A stretch of 64,000 nt of DNA, taken from Scleromatobacter humisilvae. GTDB taxonomy: Bacteria > Pseudomonadota > Gammaproteobacteria > Burkholderiales > Burkholderiaceae_C. Below, one piece after another: positions 8,963 to 17,501 of this stretch. The stretch lies in contig NZ_JAJLJH010000001.1 in the NCBI RefSeq assembly GCF_023231945.1, forward strand, positions 1,913,393 to 1,977,392. The letters are read 5' to 3'. The translations under genes and the position numbers were made by a program. Positions within the stretch are counted from its first letter, which is position 1; each line of letters begins with the position of its first letter. The notes beneath the pieces are model-generated. The model searched no databases. It was not told where the DNA came from and worked only from the letters and a program-made list of their open reading frames with translations.

Positions 8963-10231
8963 TCAGTCGAAGTGAATCGACGCCGTGCACTGAACGTAGT
9001 TGTCGTTGTAGGACGCGGCCAGCCCCTTGATCGCCAGCGATCCGGACACATGGCTCGTCTCGCGCCCGGCGCCACAGCTCAGGTCGGTCGTGCGGGTGGG
9101 CAGGAAGTGGGCGGTCAGGAAGACGCGTGACGTGCGCGTCGAGCCGCTGGCCTCGCCCACCAGGGTCTGCTGTGGCAGGTACTTGCGGTCGATGTAGTCC
9201 GCGCTCATCTCGAGGCTGGTCTTCGCAGTGACTGCATAGGTCGTGTCGAGGTGGGCATCGTTGTTGATGGCGGTGCCGTTGACGTTGCCTGAGCTGACCA
9301 CCGCGCCGCTGCCTGCGCCGTACAAGGAGTCTGCATCGGCGCTGCGCTTGAGGCTCAGGGTGAACGTCAGGTGCGACGGTGGCTTCCAGACCCAGTTCAA
9401 CGAGCCGTTCATGAAATGGCGCGTGCCGCCGAACGCGTCGCTGTAGTAAGACGTGTAGCCCAGGCTAGCGTCCATGCGGGTGTTGCCGCCCACCTGCCAC
9501 TGCGTGGTGGCGCTGATCACCTTGCTGTTGAAGTTGGACCTGCCCTGCGTGCTGGTGCCGTCCGGGTGCGCGATGGTGCCGTCCGGGTATTCTCCGCGCA
9601 CGTAGTTGCCGGTCACGCCGAACGACAAATCGGGGCTCGTCGAATACCGGGTGCCGAGGTCGGCCGACCACTGGTGCTCGTCGCTGACGCGGAAGATGTC
9701 GTTGGAGTAGTTGCGCTTGTTGGCGTCCGTTCCGCCGAAGATCGTCCACCGCGACTGGCCGCCGAGCGTCGCGCGGGCGAAGACGTGGTTGTCGTTCCGC
9801 AGGTTCTTCACGATCGTCGTGTCGGTCGAGGCGCCCACGATCGTAAACTCCGAGCTCTCGCCGTAGAAGGACTGGTGCCGGTGCGAGTCTGCGCCCAACG
9901 CGCCGGACAGGTCGCCCACGGTGCTCCAGTCGAACTCCGCCGCGGCGTTGTAGCCGGTCGAATCGAGCGTGTGCGAGTGCTTGTAACGATCGAAGTCGAC
10001 GTCGCCCGTGATCACCAGCTTGTCGCGCCCGACGGGCTCGTTGATCGCACCGCTCAGCTGCGTGGTCGATGTCCAGTCCGCAATCTGCCTGGATTCGGTA
10101 TGGCCGAGGTTGCTCTGATGCTGGATCTGCTCGGAAGCTCCGAACGAGAACGGCTCCAGGTCCGCCCAGGCGCTTCCGGCGAACAGGGCGAGGCACAGGG
10201 GCGAGAGCGTCGCCAACGATTTGTTCTTCAT
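8963..10231 (-). CDS. epsL: EpsL-type outer-membrane beta-barrel of the exosortase-B EPS system
   Basis: Secreted outer-membrane protein of 422 residues with a signal peptide (MKNKSLATLSPLCLALFAGS, cleavage after AWA at about residue 23). The rest is an alternation of short amphipathic strands rich in Ser, Thr, Asp and aromatic residues, ending in the aromatic SIHFD; this is the layout of EpsL/TIGR03014-type putative barrels found in exosortase EPS clusters. Start 10231 has a strong AGGAGG ribosome binding site. A C-terminal Phe two from the end fits outer-membrane insertion. The likely role is passage or surface retention of the polysaccharide; no enzyme motif is seen. Confidence 0.83.
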   Translation of the reverse strand: MKNKSLATLSPLCLALFAGSAWADLEPFSFGASEQIQHQSNLGHTESRQIADWTSTTQLSGAINEPVGRDKLVITGDVDFDRYKHSHTLDSTGYNAAAEFDWSTVGDLSGALGADSHRHQSFYGESSEFTIVGASTDTTIVKNLRNDNHVFARATLGGQSRWTIFGGTDANKRNYSNDIFRVSDEHQWSADLGTRYSTSPDLSFGVTGNYVRGEYPDGTIAHPDGTSTQGRSNFNSKVISATTQWQVGGNTRMDASLGYTSYYSDAFGGTRHFMNGSLNWVWKPPSHLTFTLSLKRSADADSLYGAGSGAVVSSGNVNGTAINNDAHLDTTYAVTAKTSLEMSADYIDRKYLPQQTLVGEASGSTRTSRVFLTAHFLPTRTTDLSCGAGRETSHVSGSLAIKGLAASYNDNYVQCTASIHFD

Positions 10232-10265
10232 TTGTTTCCTCCTGCCGTCCATCGACGGCGTCGCT

Positions 10266-11063
10266 TCACCGCGCCAGCGGCACCGGCGCATTGCCGAACG
10301 GATCCTTGTATCGACCCAGTCGATCCATCAGCATCCACCACAAGAACTTCGAGCTCCGGACGTAGCGCATCAGGTAGCGCCGCGGCTCGGTCGCGACGCG
10401 GTAGGTCCACTCGAGCCCGAGCCGCCGCAGCAGCACGGGCGCGCGCCTGACCTCGCCCGCTTCGTAGTCGATCACCGCGCCGATGCCCATCATCACCCGC
10501 ACCTGCGGCAGGCGGTGACGAACGCTGGCGATCCACATCTCCTGCTTCGGCGCGCCGAGTCCGACCAGCAGCACGTTGGCGCCGCTGGCCTCGATCATCT
10601 TCAGGACGTCCTCGATCTCCGCCGGATCGTTGACGAAATTCATCGATGGGCCATGGGCGCCGACCACCATCTCGCGGCCGGCCTTGCGGTTCATGGACTC
10701 GCGCGCCGCCTGCGCCACGCCCGGGCGCGCGCCGAGCAGGAAGATGCGCACGTCCGGATTGGCCGCGTTGCGCGCGCAGAACGCCGGCACGATGTCGGAG
10801 CCGGGCAGTCTGTTCACCACGGTGCGGCCCTGGGCGCGCAGGGCCAGGCGGACGTAGTGGCTGTCGACGGTGATGATGTCGGCCGAGCGGTAGGCCTGCA
10901 GGAAGGCCGGGTTGTATTGCAGGTGGTAGAGATGGTCGGGGTTGACCGTGAACACGACCGCCCCGGTCGTGACCATGCGCTGGAGCAGGTCCTCCATCGA
11001 CAGGTCGTCCGCCCAGACGTTCAGCAGGGGCTGGCGCGGCCACTGCACCGACGGGCTAGCCAT
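10266..11063 (-). CDS. WecG/TagA/CpsF family glycosyltransferase (GT26)
   Basis: Cytoplasmic transferase of 265 residues that in this family adds a sugar, often N-acetylmannosamine or glucose, to a lipid-linked intermediate. Family motifs are clear: VNPDHLYHL near residue 40, DSHYVRLALR in the middle, GLGAPKQEMWI and MGIGAVIDYEAGEVRRAP in the C-terminal half. It lies 34 bases upstream of epsL and is preceded by a 174-base gap without a recognisable gene. It is one of five glycosyltransferases in the EPS locus proper; which linkage it makes cannot be told from sequence. Confidence 0.9.
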   Translation of the reverse strand: MASPSVQWPRQPLLNVWADDLSMEDLLQRMVTTGAVVFTVNPDHLYHLQYNPAFLQAYRSADIITVDSHYVRLALRAQGRTVVNRLPGSDIVPAFCARNAANPDVRIFLLGARPGVAQAARESMNRKAGREMVVGAHGPSMNFVNDPAEIEDVLKMIEASGANVLLVGLGAPKQEMWIASVRHRLPQVRVMMGIGAVIDYEAGEVRRAPVLLRRLGLEWTYRVATEPRRYLMRYVRSSKFLWWMLMDRLGRYKDPFGNAPVPLAR

Positions 11064-11237
11064 GCCGCGCCGCTCCGCAGCGAGGCTCGCGGCCCACCGG
11101 TGCCGGCGCGTTTCGCTGTTGTGGAATCATCGTTGCCGGGTCTCTTTCAGTTCATTCACCGTGTGGCCCGCCGTAGCGGGGCAACCCGCGCGGGGGAGCG
11201 TCATTTTGCCATGCGCGCCAAGCGCCTCCGCCTCGCG

Positions 11238-12125
11238 TCAAAGCATCCGCTTCACGACGCGGCGCGCGCGCGCATAGCCGCGATAGGCGATCGGCGGCAT
11301 CCAGTCGCGCAGGTATTGCTCGACGCGGAAGCTGCGCGCCTCGGCCTTGATCTCGGCTGAATCCGTGGGGCGCGCGACATACATGGTCGAGCGCTTCGGC
11401 GTCTCGCCATAGATCTGCCGCGACGCCGAGTAGTAGTAGAGCGCCATCGACTTGCGCGTCACGCCCTCGGGCACTTCCAGCGGATCGGGATGCCCGTGCC
11501 AGGTGTCCGCCTCGGTGCTGAAGACGACGCAGCGATTGAGGATGGGCGACACCTTGCGTGCGCACGCCTTCATGTCGCGCGTCCACAGCTCCAGCTGGCC
11601 CAGCCACTTGTCGTCCCAGTCGGGGTTGAGATAGATGAGCAGGTTCAGGCGGCGCTGGACGTGCAGTTGTTCGTTGATCCGGAAATCGGCGTGCACGCCC
11701 AGGCGGCCGCCGCGCGTGATCTCGTGGAATCCGCCGCCGGTGAAGTACGGGTCCGGCAGCAGGCCGTCGATGCCGGTCAGGCCCTCGAGGAACTGCAGCA
11801 TCGGGCGCGAATTGAAGAACTGGAACAGTTCCCGCGAGAAACGGTTGCAGTCCTCCGGCATGATCTGGCGCTTGTGCTCGCCGCCGTAGCCGATGTTGAA
11901 GACGCCGTCGCTCTTGCGCTCGCCGGTCGGGAAATTGGCCAGTACCTGGCGGACCAGCGCTTCGGGCAGGAAATCGTCGAGCACGATGTGCGGAAACGGC
12001 GCCTCGTTCGCATAGTCGGCGCTGAACAGCTCGCCGAGCGAGCGCGCTTCGACGGGGTCCATGCTGAGGCCATCGGTCAACTCGACAGGCAAAGTTGCCG
12101 ATGCAATTTCAATCGTCTCGCTCAT
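11238..12125 (-). CDS. 2-oxoglutarate/Fe(II)-dependent oxygenase (prolyl-4-hydroxylase-like) in the EPS locus
   Basis: Soluble protein of 295 residues without signal peptide. It has the double-stranded beta-helix core of 2OG/Fe(II) oxygenases: iron ligands H145 and D147 in GVHADFRI, the distal histidine at H210 or H212 in DTWHGHPDP, and a basic residue in RKSMALYYYS (R225 or K226) to hold 2-oxoglutarate. Its best guess by pattern is the prolyl hydroxylase-like subgroup found near polysaccharide genes. It lies alone between a glycosyltransferase gene (134-base gap) and the WecG-like gene (174-base gap), on the same strand. Substrate unknown: hydroxylation of a sugar, a lipid or a protein is possible. 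Confidence 0.82.
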   Translation of the reverse strand: MSETIEIASATLPVELTDGLSMDPVEARSLGELFSADYANEAPFPHIVLDDFLPEALVRQVLANFPTGERKSDGVFNIGYGGEHKRQIMPEDCNRFSRELFQFFNSRPMLQFLEGLTGIDGLLPDPYFTGGGFHEITRGGRLGVHADFRINEQLHVQRRLNLLIYLNPDWDDKWLGQLELWTRDMKACARKVSPILNRCVVFSTEADTWHGHPDPLEVPEGVTRKSMALYYYSASRQIYGETPKRSTMYVARPTDSAEIKAEARSFRVEQYLRDWMPPIAYRGYARARRVVKRML

Positions 12126-12259
12126 TTCAACCTTCTCTGACTGGTGCGCGCATTGTGCCCGGGCGGGGCGTACGGATCAGTCCCACGCCACCGCAGGGCG
12201 CGTGCAAAAACCGCGCCAGCGCAGCACAAGTTGGCGCGGCGAACGCGCCGTGACGCGCC

Positions 12260-13456
12260 CTACTTGCGATCGGTGCGCACCCAGGCGCGCTGGCGGCGCA
12301 CGATGAAGCGCAGGTAGACCGGCAGCTTGGCGGCGATGTACCAGGGCACGGACAACAGCTCCGTGAAGCGCACCAGGTCGCGGCCGCGGACGAGCCAGGC
12401 GACCAGCACGGACAGCAGGAACAGCCCCAGCAACAGGCCGGCGACGACGACGGGGCCGTTGCCAGCGCCGCAGAACCACGCGGCCAGCGCGAGCAGCGCG
12501 TCGACCGCCAGCAGCCCGGCCAGCAGCGCCAGCGGCGGCACGGCGAGGTCCAGCGCCAGCCCGAGCAGCCGGCCGTCGCCGCGCGCGACGCCGCGCGCCA
12601 GCATGGCCGGCACCTCGCGCAGGATCATCTCGAGATGGCCGTGCTCCCAGCGCGTGCGCTGCGTGGTGGACGCGGCCGCGGAGTCGGGGAACTGGCTGGT
12701 CACCAGCGCGCGCTCGCAGAAAACCGGCGCCTGGCCGGACTTCGCGAGTTCGATGCCCAGCTTCATGTCCTCGACGATCGACGCGTTGGCCAGCGGCGCG
12801 TCGCGCAGCATGTCCCAGCTGAAGGCCATGCCGGTGCCCATCAGCTGGCACGGTAGCCCCAGGCGATGCCAGCCGGCCGGACGCGCCCAGTTGCGCACGC
12901 GCCAGGCGAACTGCGCGAGCCGGCGCGCGAGGCGGGCGTCGTCCGGCGCCGTCATCAGGTAGAGCGCCTGCACGGGACGCCGCGTGCGTTCGAGCTCCGC
13001 GGCCAGCAGCTCCAGCGAGCCGGGCGCGAGCTCGCAGTCGGCGTCGACGATCAGCACCGCGGCCGGCGGGTCGGCCCGCAGGTGGTCGACGCCGAAGGCG
13101 AGCGCGAAGCCCTTGCCGCGGTCGCTGGCGTGGAAGCGCTCGACGACCTGCGCGCCCGCCGCGCGGGCGCGCTCGGCCGTCGCGTCGGAGCAGTTGTCGG
13201 CCACCACCAGCACGCGGTCGCCCGCGGCGAGCTGGGGCAGCAGCGTTGCCAGCGTCTGCGCGATGCCGTCTTCCTCGTTGTGCGCGGGGACGAGGATTGC
13301 GACGTTCCCGCGCGGCGCGGCGCCGGCGCCGGCGCCGCCGCTCGCACGGCCACGCGCCTGCGCCGCGATCTGCAACGCGAAGACGCCCACGGCGACCAGC
13401 AACGGCACGCTCAGCACGACGGCCGCGATCAGCAGGACATGCGCCAGGAGCGTCAT
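12260..13456 (-). CDS. Membrane-bound family 2 glycosyltransferase
   Basis: Inner-membrane glycosyltransferase of 398 residues. An N-terminal membrane helix (about residues 4-30) is followed by a GT-A domain starting VAILVPAHNEEDGIAQT, with the metal-binding aspartates in VLIVDADCEL and a QRTRW motif of the QxxRW type seen in processive and membrane-bound GT2 enzymes. Two to three helices close the protein (about residues 300-370). Start 13456 overlaps the stop of the upstream glycosyltransferase by four bases (ATGA), so translation is coupled. Its role is addition of a sugar, or possibly short chain growth, on the cytoplasmic face. Confidence 0.88.
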   Translation of the reverse strand: MTLLAHVLLIAAVVLSVPLLVAVGVFALQIAAQARGRASGGAGAGAAPRGNVAILVPAHNEEDGIAQTLATLLPQLAAGDRVLVVADNCSDATAERARAAGAQVVERFHASDRGKGFALAFGVDHLRADPPAAVLIVDADCELAPGSLELLAAELERTRRPVQALYLMTAPDDARLARRLAQFAWRVRNWARPAGWHRLGLPCQLMGTGMAFSWDMLRDAPLANASIVEDMKLGIELAKSGQAPVFCERALVTSQFPDSAAASTTQRTRWEHGHLEMILREVPAMLARGVARGDGRLLGLALDLAVPPLALLAGLLAVDALLALAAWFCGAGNGPVVVAGLLLGLFLLSVLVAWLVRGRDLVRFTELLSVPWYIAAKLPVYLRFIVRRQRAWVRTDRK

Positions 13457-14691
13457 CGCGCGGACTCCGCGATCGCCGCCTCGAACATGCCGCGCAGGCG
13501 CCCGGCCTCGACGTCGATCGCATGCCGCGCCTGCACGCGTCCGTGGGCGCTGCGGCCCATCGCCTCGAGGCGTGCGGGCGGCGTGCCGAGGCAGGCCTGC
13601 ATCGCGTCGGCGAGCGCGTCGACATCGCCCGCCGGCACCAGCCAGCCGTCGACGCCGTCGCGCACCAGCTCCGGGATGCCGGCCACGTAGGTGCTGATCA
13701 CCGGCCGGCCGATGGCCATGGCCTCCATGATCACGACGGGCAGGCCTTCGGCGAAGCTCGGCAGCACCAGCGCGCGGGCGGCCAGCAGCTCGTCGCGCAC
13801 CTGCTCGCTGCCGATCCAGCCGGTGATGCGCACCTGCGCCTGCAGGCCGGCGGCGGCGATCGCGGCCTCGATGTCGGTGCGCATCTCGCCGTCGCCGGCC
13901 AGCACCAGCTCGATGGCCACGCCGCGGCGCGCCAGGATCGCCGTGGCCGCCACCAGCAGCAGCTGGCCCTTCTGCTCGCACAGCCGGCCGACGCAGACCA
14001 GGCGCGGCACGAGCGCCGGGCGGATGTCGGCGGGCGCGGCGAAGAAGCCGGGCTCGAGTCCGCAGTGCACGACGCGGATCTTCGGCCACTGCGCCGCCGG
14101 CACCCAGCGGCACAGCTGGCTGCGGCCGAAGGAGCTGATCGCCACTGCGAACGCCGCGTGCTCGATCTTGCGCGCCATGCCGAGGAACTCGGGCTTGTCA
14201 AACTCCTCCGGGCCGTGCGCGGTGAAGCTGTAGCCCGGGCCGCCCAGCGCGTGGGCGAGCATCACGACTTCGGTGGAGTTGGTGCCGAAATGCGCATGAA
14301 CGTGCTGCGCGCCGGAGCGCTCGAGCCACGTCGCCACGCGGCACGCCTCCAGCAGGTAGATCAGGTGGAACGGCAGCGATCGCTCGGCCCGCTTCGACAT
14401 CCGCCACGCCAGGCGCAGCGCGCTCCATGCGCGCACGGGACGCGAGAGCAGCCGCCCCACGCCTTCCAGCGCGAGCCGCGCCAGCGAGCCCTGCAGCACG
14501 TAGCGCGTGCGTTCGCGCTCGGCGACGTCCTGCGCATCCTTGACCTCGGCGTCCCAGCCGCGCAGCGCGAGCCGCTCGACGTGGACGCCCTGGCGTTCCA
14601 GCGCCGCGATCTCGCGCCGGATGAACGTGTGGCTGACCTTCGGGTACTGGTTGACGAAATAGGCGACGCGGGCGCTCATCGGGGCGTTCAT
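13453..14691 (-). CDS. Family 4 glycosyltransferase (WcaL/exosortase EPS type)
   Basis: Retaining GT-B glycosyltransferase of 412 residues. The N-terminal domain begins RVAYFVNQYPKVSHTFIRRE, characteristic of the colanic-acid WcaL-like group; the C-terminal domain has LVCVGRLCEQKGQ and the EX7E motif in FAEGLPVVIMEA that binds the donor nucleotide sugar. ATG at 14691 is preferred over an internal ATG at 14679 because it forms an ATGA overlap with the upstream stop. The gene also overlaps the next one by four bases, so three glycosyltransferases form one coupled unit. Confidence 0.9.
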   Translation of the reverse strand: MNAPMSARVAYFVNQYPKVSHTFIRREIAALERQGVHVERLALRGWDAEVKDAQDVAERERTRYVLQGSLARLALEGVGRLLSRPVRAWSALRLAWRMSKRAERSLPFHLIYLLEACRVATWLERSGAQHVHAHFGTNSTEVVMLAHALGGPGYSFTAHGPEEFDKPEFLGMARKIEHAAFAVAISSFGRSQLCRWVPAAQWPKIRVVHCGLEPGFFAAPADIRPALVPRLVCVGRLCEQKGQLLLVAATAILARRGVAIELVLAGDGEMRTDIEAAIAAAGLQAQVRITGWIGSEQVRDELLAARALVLPSFAEGLPVVIMEAMAIGRPVISTYVAGIPELVRDGVDGWLVPAGDVDALADAMQACLGTPPARLEAMGRSAHGRVQARHAIDVEAGRLRGMFEAAIAESAR

Positions 14692-15689
14692 TTGTATTCG
14701 ATCAGGCCGCTGCGCCGGCCCACGAGCCGGCCGCGGTAGAACTTCAGCGCACCCAGCGCCTCGGGAAAGCGGCCGAGCAGCAGGAAGCCGCCCTGCAGCC
14801 ACGGGATGGGCGCGTGGCTGCGCGCCAGTCGAAGGCCGATGCGCAGCCATTGCAGCGGATAGGCCAGCAGCAGCAGCCACGCGAACGGCGTGACGCAGGC
14901 GAGCGCGAGGATGGCCAGCGGCAGCGCGGCGCCCCACAGCAGCGCGCGCCGCGTCTCGCCGGCGAAGTGGCGCTCGGGCGGCTGGCCGTGCAGCGACGCA
15001 CCCTCGGCGAACGCGTGCCCCGAACGCAGCGTGCGGCGCCACCACTGCGACAGGCGCAGCATGTTGGCGTCGTGCCAGGCCATGTCCTCGTCGAGGCGCC
15101 AGAGCCGCCCGCCACGAGCGCGCAGGCGCACGCAGAGCTCCGGCTCCTCGCCCGCGATCAGGTCCTCGCGGAATCCGCCGGCGCCGTCCATCGCCTCGAC
15201 GCGCACCATGACGATGCCGCCGAAGCTGCGCGCCTCGCCGACCGGCGTGTTCCATTCGATGTCGCACAGGCGGTTGAACACGGACTTGTCCGGAAAGCGC
15301 TCGCGCAGCCGGCCGGCGACGGCGACGATATCCGGATGCTGCGTGAGGAATCGCTCGGCGCTGCCCAGCCACTGCGGCAGCAGCTCGCAGTCGCCGTCGA
15401 TGAACTGCACCAGCGTGACGCCGGGGCATTGGCGCCGCAGCTCGCGCAGGCCCGCGTTGCGCGCGCGCGCGGCGGTGAAAGGCTGCGACATGTCCAGGCG
15501 AACGACCTGGGCGCCGGCTTCGATCGCCAGCTGGACGGACCCGTCGGTCGATCCGGAGTCCACGTAGACCCGCCGCTCGCCCACAGCCTGGGACGACTCG
15601 AGGCAGCGGCGCAGTCTCTCGCCTTCGTTGCGACCGATGATCACCATGCCCAGGCCGGGCGGGGTCGCCGGAGCGGCGGCCGCATTCAC
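14688..15689 (-). CDS. Family 2 glycosyltransferase with C-terminal membrane segments
   Basis: Inverting GT-A glycosyltransferase of 333 residues. The N-terminal motif MVIIGRNEGERLRRCLES and YVDSGSTDGS are typical of GT2; the aspartates in LVQFIDGDCELLP hold the metal and sugar nucleotide. Two hydrophobic helices near residues 250-285 suggest membrane anchoring. The start is a GTG at 15689, overlapping the wzy stop as GTGA. It is the first of three coupled glycosyltransferases downstream of the polymerase. Confidence 0.88.
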   Translation of the reverse strand: MNAAAAPATPPGLGMVIIGRNEGERLRRCLESSQAVGERRVYVDSGSTDGSVQLAIEAGAQVVRLDMSQPFTAARARNAGLRELRRQCPGVTLVQFIDGDCELLPQWLGSAERFLTQHPDIVAVAGRLRERFPDKSVFNRLCDIEWNTPVGEARSFGGIVMVRVEAMDGAGGFREDLIAGEEPELCVRLRARGGRLWRLDEDMAWHDANMLRLSQWWRRTLRSGHAFAEGASLHGQPPERHFAGETRRALLWGAALPLAILALACVTPFAWLLLLAYPLQWLRIGLRLARSHAPIPWLQGGFLLLGRFPEALGALKFYRGRLVGRRSGLIEYK

Positions 15690-17275
15690 GATAGGCGGCC
15701 TCCGGCCCAGGCGTGGCGGCGCAGCGGGTCGTCAGGGATGTCGAGCTCGAGGTCGGCGCGTGCGCCCGCGGCGTTGCGCTCCTCGAGCGGCAGCGCGAGC
15801 CACGCCGTGGGCAACGACAGCAGCAGTGTCAGCAGCACCGGGATGATGTTGAACGTGGACGCGGTGAAGATCGCGAACAGGCAACCGATGATCAGGGCCG
15901 AGAACGCCATCGCAAAACGATTGCCCGTTTGCGATGCGGCGGGGTCGGGACGCCGGATCGCGGAGATGAGGCGGTTCAGGACGATCAGGAACGGCAGCAG
16001 GTAGATCGTCAACCCGATCACGCCCGCGTCGAGCAGGATGGCCAGGTAGCTGTTGACGAGGTCGATGATGCCCTCGCCCTGCTTCAGATCCTGCATGTGC
16101 GCCGCGTAGTTCGGTACGCCAAGCCACGGACTCTGCTTGATCAGGGCCAGCGAGGTGTCCAGCAGTTGACGGCGGTACTCGATCGAGGCGATGTTGGATT
16201 GATCCGACCCGAACAGCGCGCCCAGCGCATCGAGGACCTGCTGGTCGGCGCCGGCAAACTTCAGGCCGACGCCCCCGATCAGCAGCGCGACCAGGACGAA
16301 TCGGAATGCGTTGCCAGGCAGTCGCCGCATGGCCACGAGCGCCAGAACGATCAGGACCGCCGCGATCCAGGGGCCGCGCGAGAACGTCGCGACTTCCGCG
16401 ACCGCGATGGCCGCGAACAAGGCAAGCACGGAGGGACGTCGCCATTGCTGGCCCTTGAGCCAGTAGGCGATGGCGAGCCCGTACAACAACATGAATGCCA
16501 GGATGATGGGCTGCGGCGTGATGGATTGGACGCGAATCAGGCTTCCACGCATCAGTGCGTAGGTCTGCTGCCAATGGATGCCGTAGACCGTCTGCAGGCC
16601 CGAATACAGGTTGTGCTGCAGCAGAGCCTCCGCGACGGCCACCCCCGCTGCGAACGCAAGGCCCATGAGCAGATGCCCGCAGACGAGCCGCAGATCAGCC
16701 ATCGAGCGCACGCCACGCGTGACGACGAAGTAGGGCAGCAGGATGTCCAGCACGGCTTCGACGGCGGCGCGCGCCAGCGTGGTGTACGTGGCATGCGGAA
16801 CGATCAAGCCGATCCGCAGGCACTGGTAGGCAACGACCAGAATGTCGATCGCGAGCGACTTGCTGCTCCGCGGCGACGCCTTGGTCGACATGATCTCGAC
16901 GGCCGCCCACCCCAGCAGGACGATGGACAAGATCCGGCGATGATCGAGTTGCAAGACGTAGTTGATACCGCCGAAGCCGCCTACCGTGACGCTGATGGGC
17001 GGCAGCGTGCAGGCGAGGAGCACGTAGATCGCGAACTTGCCGGCGGGCCCGCGCCCTGTGGCGCTCGCGGACCACAGGCCGAGCACGCCGATCGCGACCA
17101 GGAACACAGCCGGAATCTGGCACAGGTACGACAGCAGCACGCCCAGCAGCACGGTCTGCCAGATGCGCTTGTATTCGGCCGGCGTGAAGATGTCCCGGAA
17201 GGCCGAACGGAACATGTAGCCCGCCACGCAAGCCACCACGCTCACGACAATCAGAAGTTTCAACGCGTAGATCAC
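15686..17275 (-). CDS. O-antigen ligase/polymerase family protein (Wzy-like)
   Basis: Polytopic inner-membrane protein of 529 residues with about twelve hydrophobic helices and a long periplasmic loop (roughly residues 330-410) ending in the pattern SPWLGVPNYAAHMQD, which resembles the Wzy_C motif of O-antigen ligases and polymerases. In Wzx/Wzy systems this enzyme joins flipped lipid-linked repeat units in the periplasm. The start is GTG at 17275 with AAGGGAA about 9 bases upstream. A possible minus-strand promoter element lies at 17366-17371 in the 226-base gap before wzx. An alternative role as ligase rather than polymerase cannot be excluded, but no other polymerase candidate is visible. 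Confidence 0.85.
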   Translation of the reverse strand: MIYALKLLIVVSVVACVAGYMFRSAFRDIFTPAEYKRIWQTVLLGVLLSYLCQIPAVFLVAIGVLGLWSASATGRGPAGKFAIYVLLACTLPPISVTVGGFGGINYVLQLDHRRILSIVLLGWAAVEIMSTKASPRSSKSLAIDILVVAYQCLRIGLIVPHATYTTLARAAVEAVLDILLPYFVVTRGVRSMADLRLVCGHLLMGLAFAAGVAVAEALLQHNLYSGLQTVYGIHWQQTYALMRGSLIRVQSITPQPIILAFMLLYGLAIAYWLKGQQWRRPSVLALFAAIAVAEVATFSRGPWIAAVLIVLALVAMRRLPGNAFRFVLVALLIGGVGLKFAGADQQVLDALGALFGSDQSNIASIEYRRQLLDTSLALIKQSPWLGVPNYAAHMQDLKQGEGIIDLVNSYLAILLDAGVIGLTIYLLPFLIVLNRLISAIRRPDPAASQTGNRFAMAFSALIIGCLFAIFTASTFNIIPVLLTLLLSLPTAWLALPLEERNAAGARADLELDIPDDPLRRHAWAGGRLS

Positions 17276-17365
17276 GGACGGGCTTTCCCTTGGATCGCAG
17301 ATCCATCATCTCGGTGAAGGGGAGCTGGAGGCGCCCCGCGGCAGGGTGGATTCCAGACGAGATTC

Positions 17366-17371
17366 ATTGTA
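17366..17371 (-). promoter_or_regulatory. Candidate -10 element upstream of the polymerase gene
   Basis: The minus strand reads TACAAT at 17371-17366, in the context TTGTCTACAATGAA, 91 bases before the GTG start of the polymerase. No convincing -35 hexamer lies 16-18 bases upstream. The rest of the 226-base gap (17276-17501) contains nothing recognised. The short inverted repeat ATTGT-AG-ACAAT covers the same bases. A very similar TCTACAAT occurs at the same distance before the first eps gene. Confidence 0.3.
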
Positions 17372-17501
17372 GACAATCGGCGCTGGCGGGCTCGTAAGCC
17401 CGGCGGCACGCAGCCAGCCGCGCGCGCAACCTTTCACGGGAGACGCGGCGGCGTGCGCTGAAGGCAATTCACGGACCCGCGCGCGTCGCGGCAGCCTCGC
17501 C

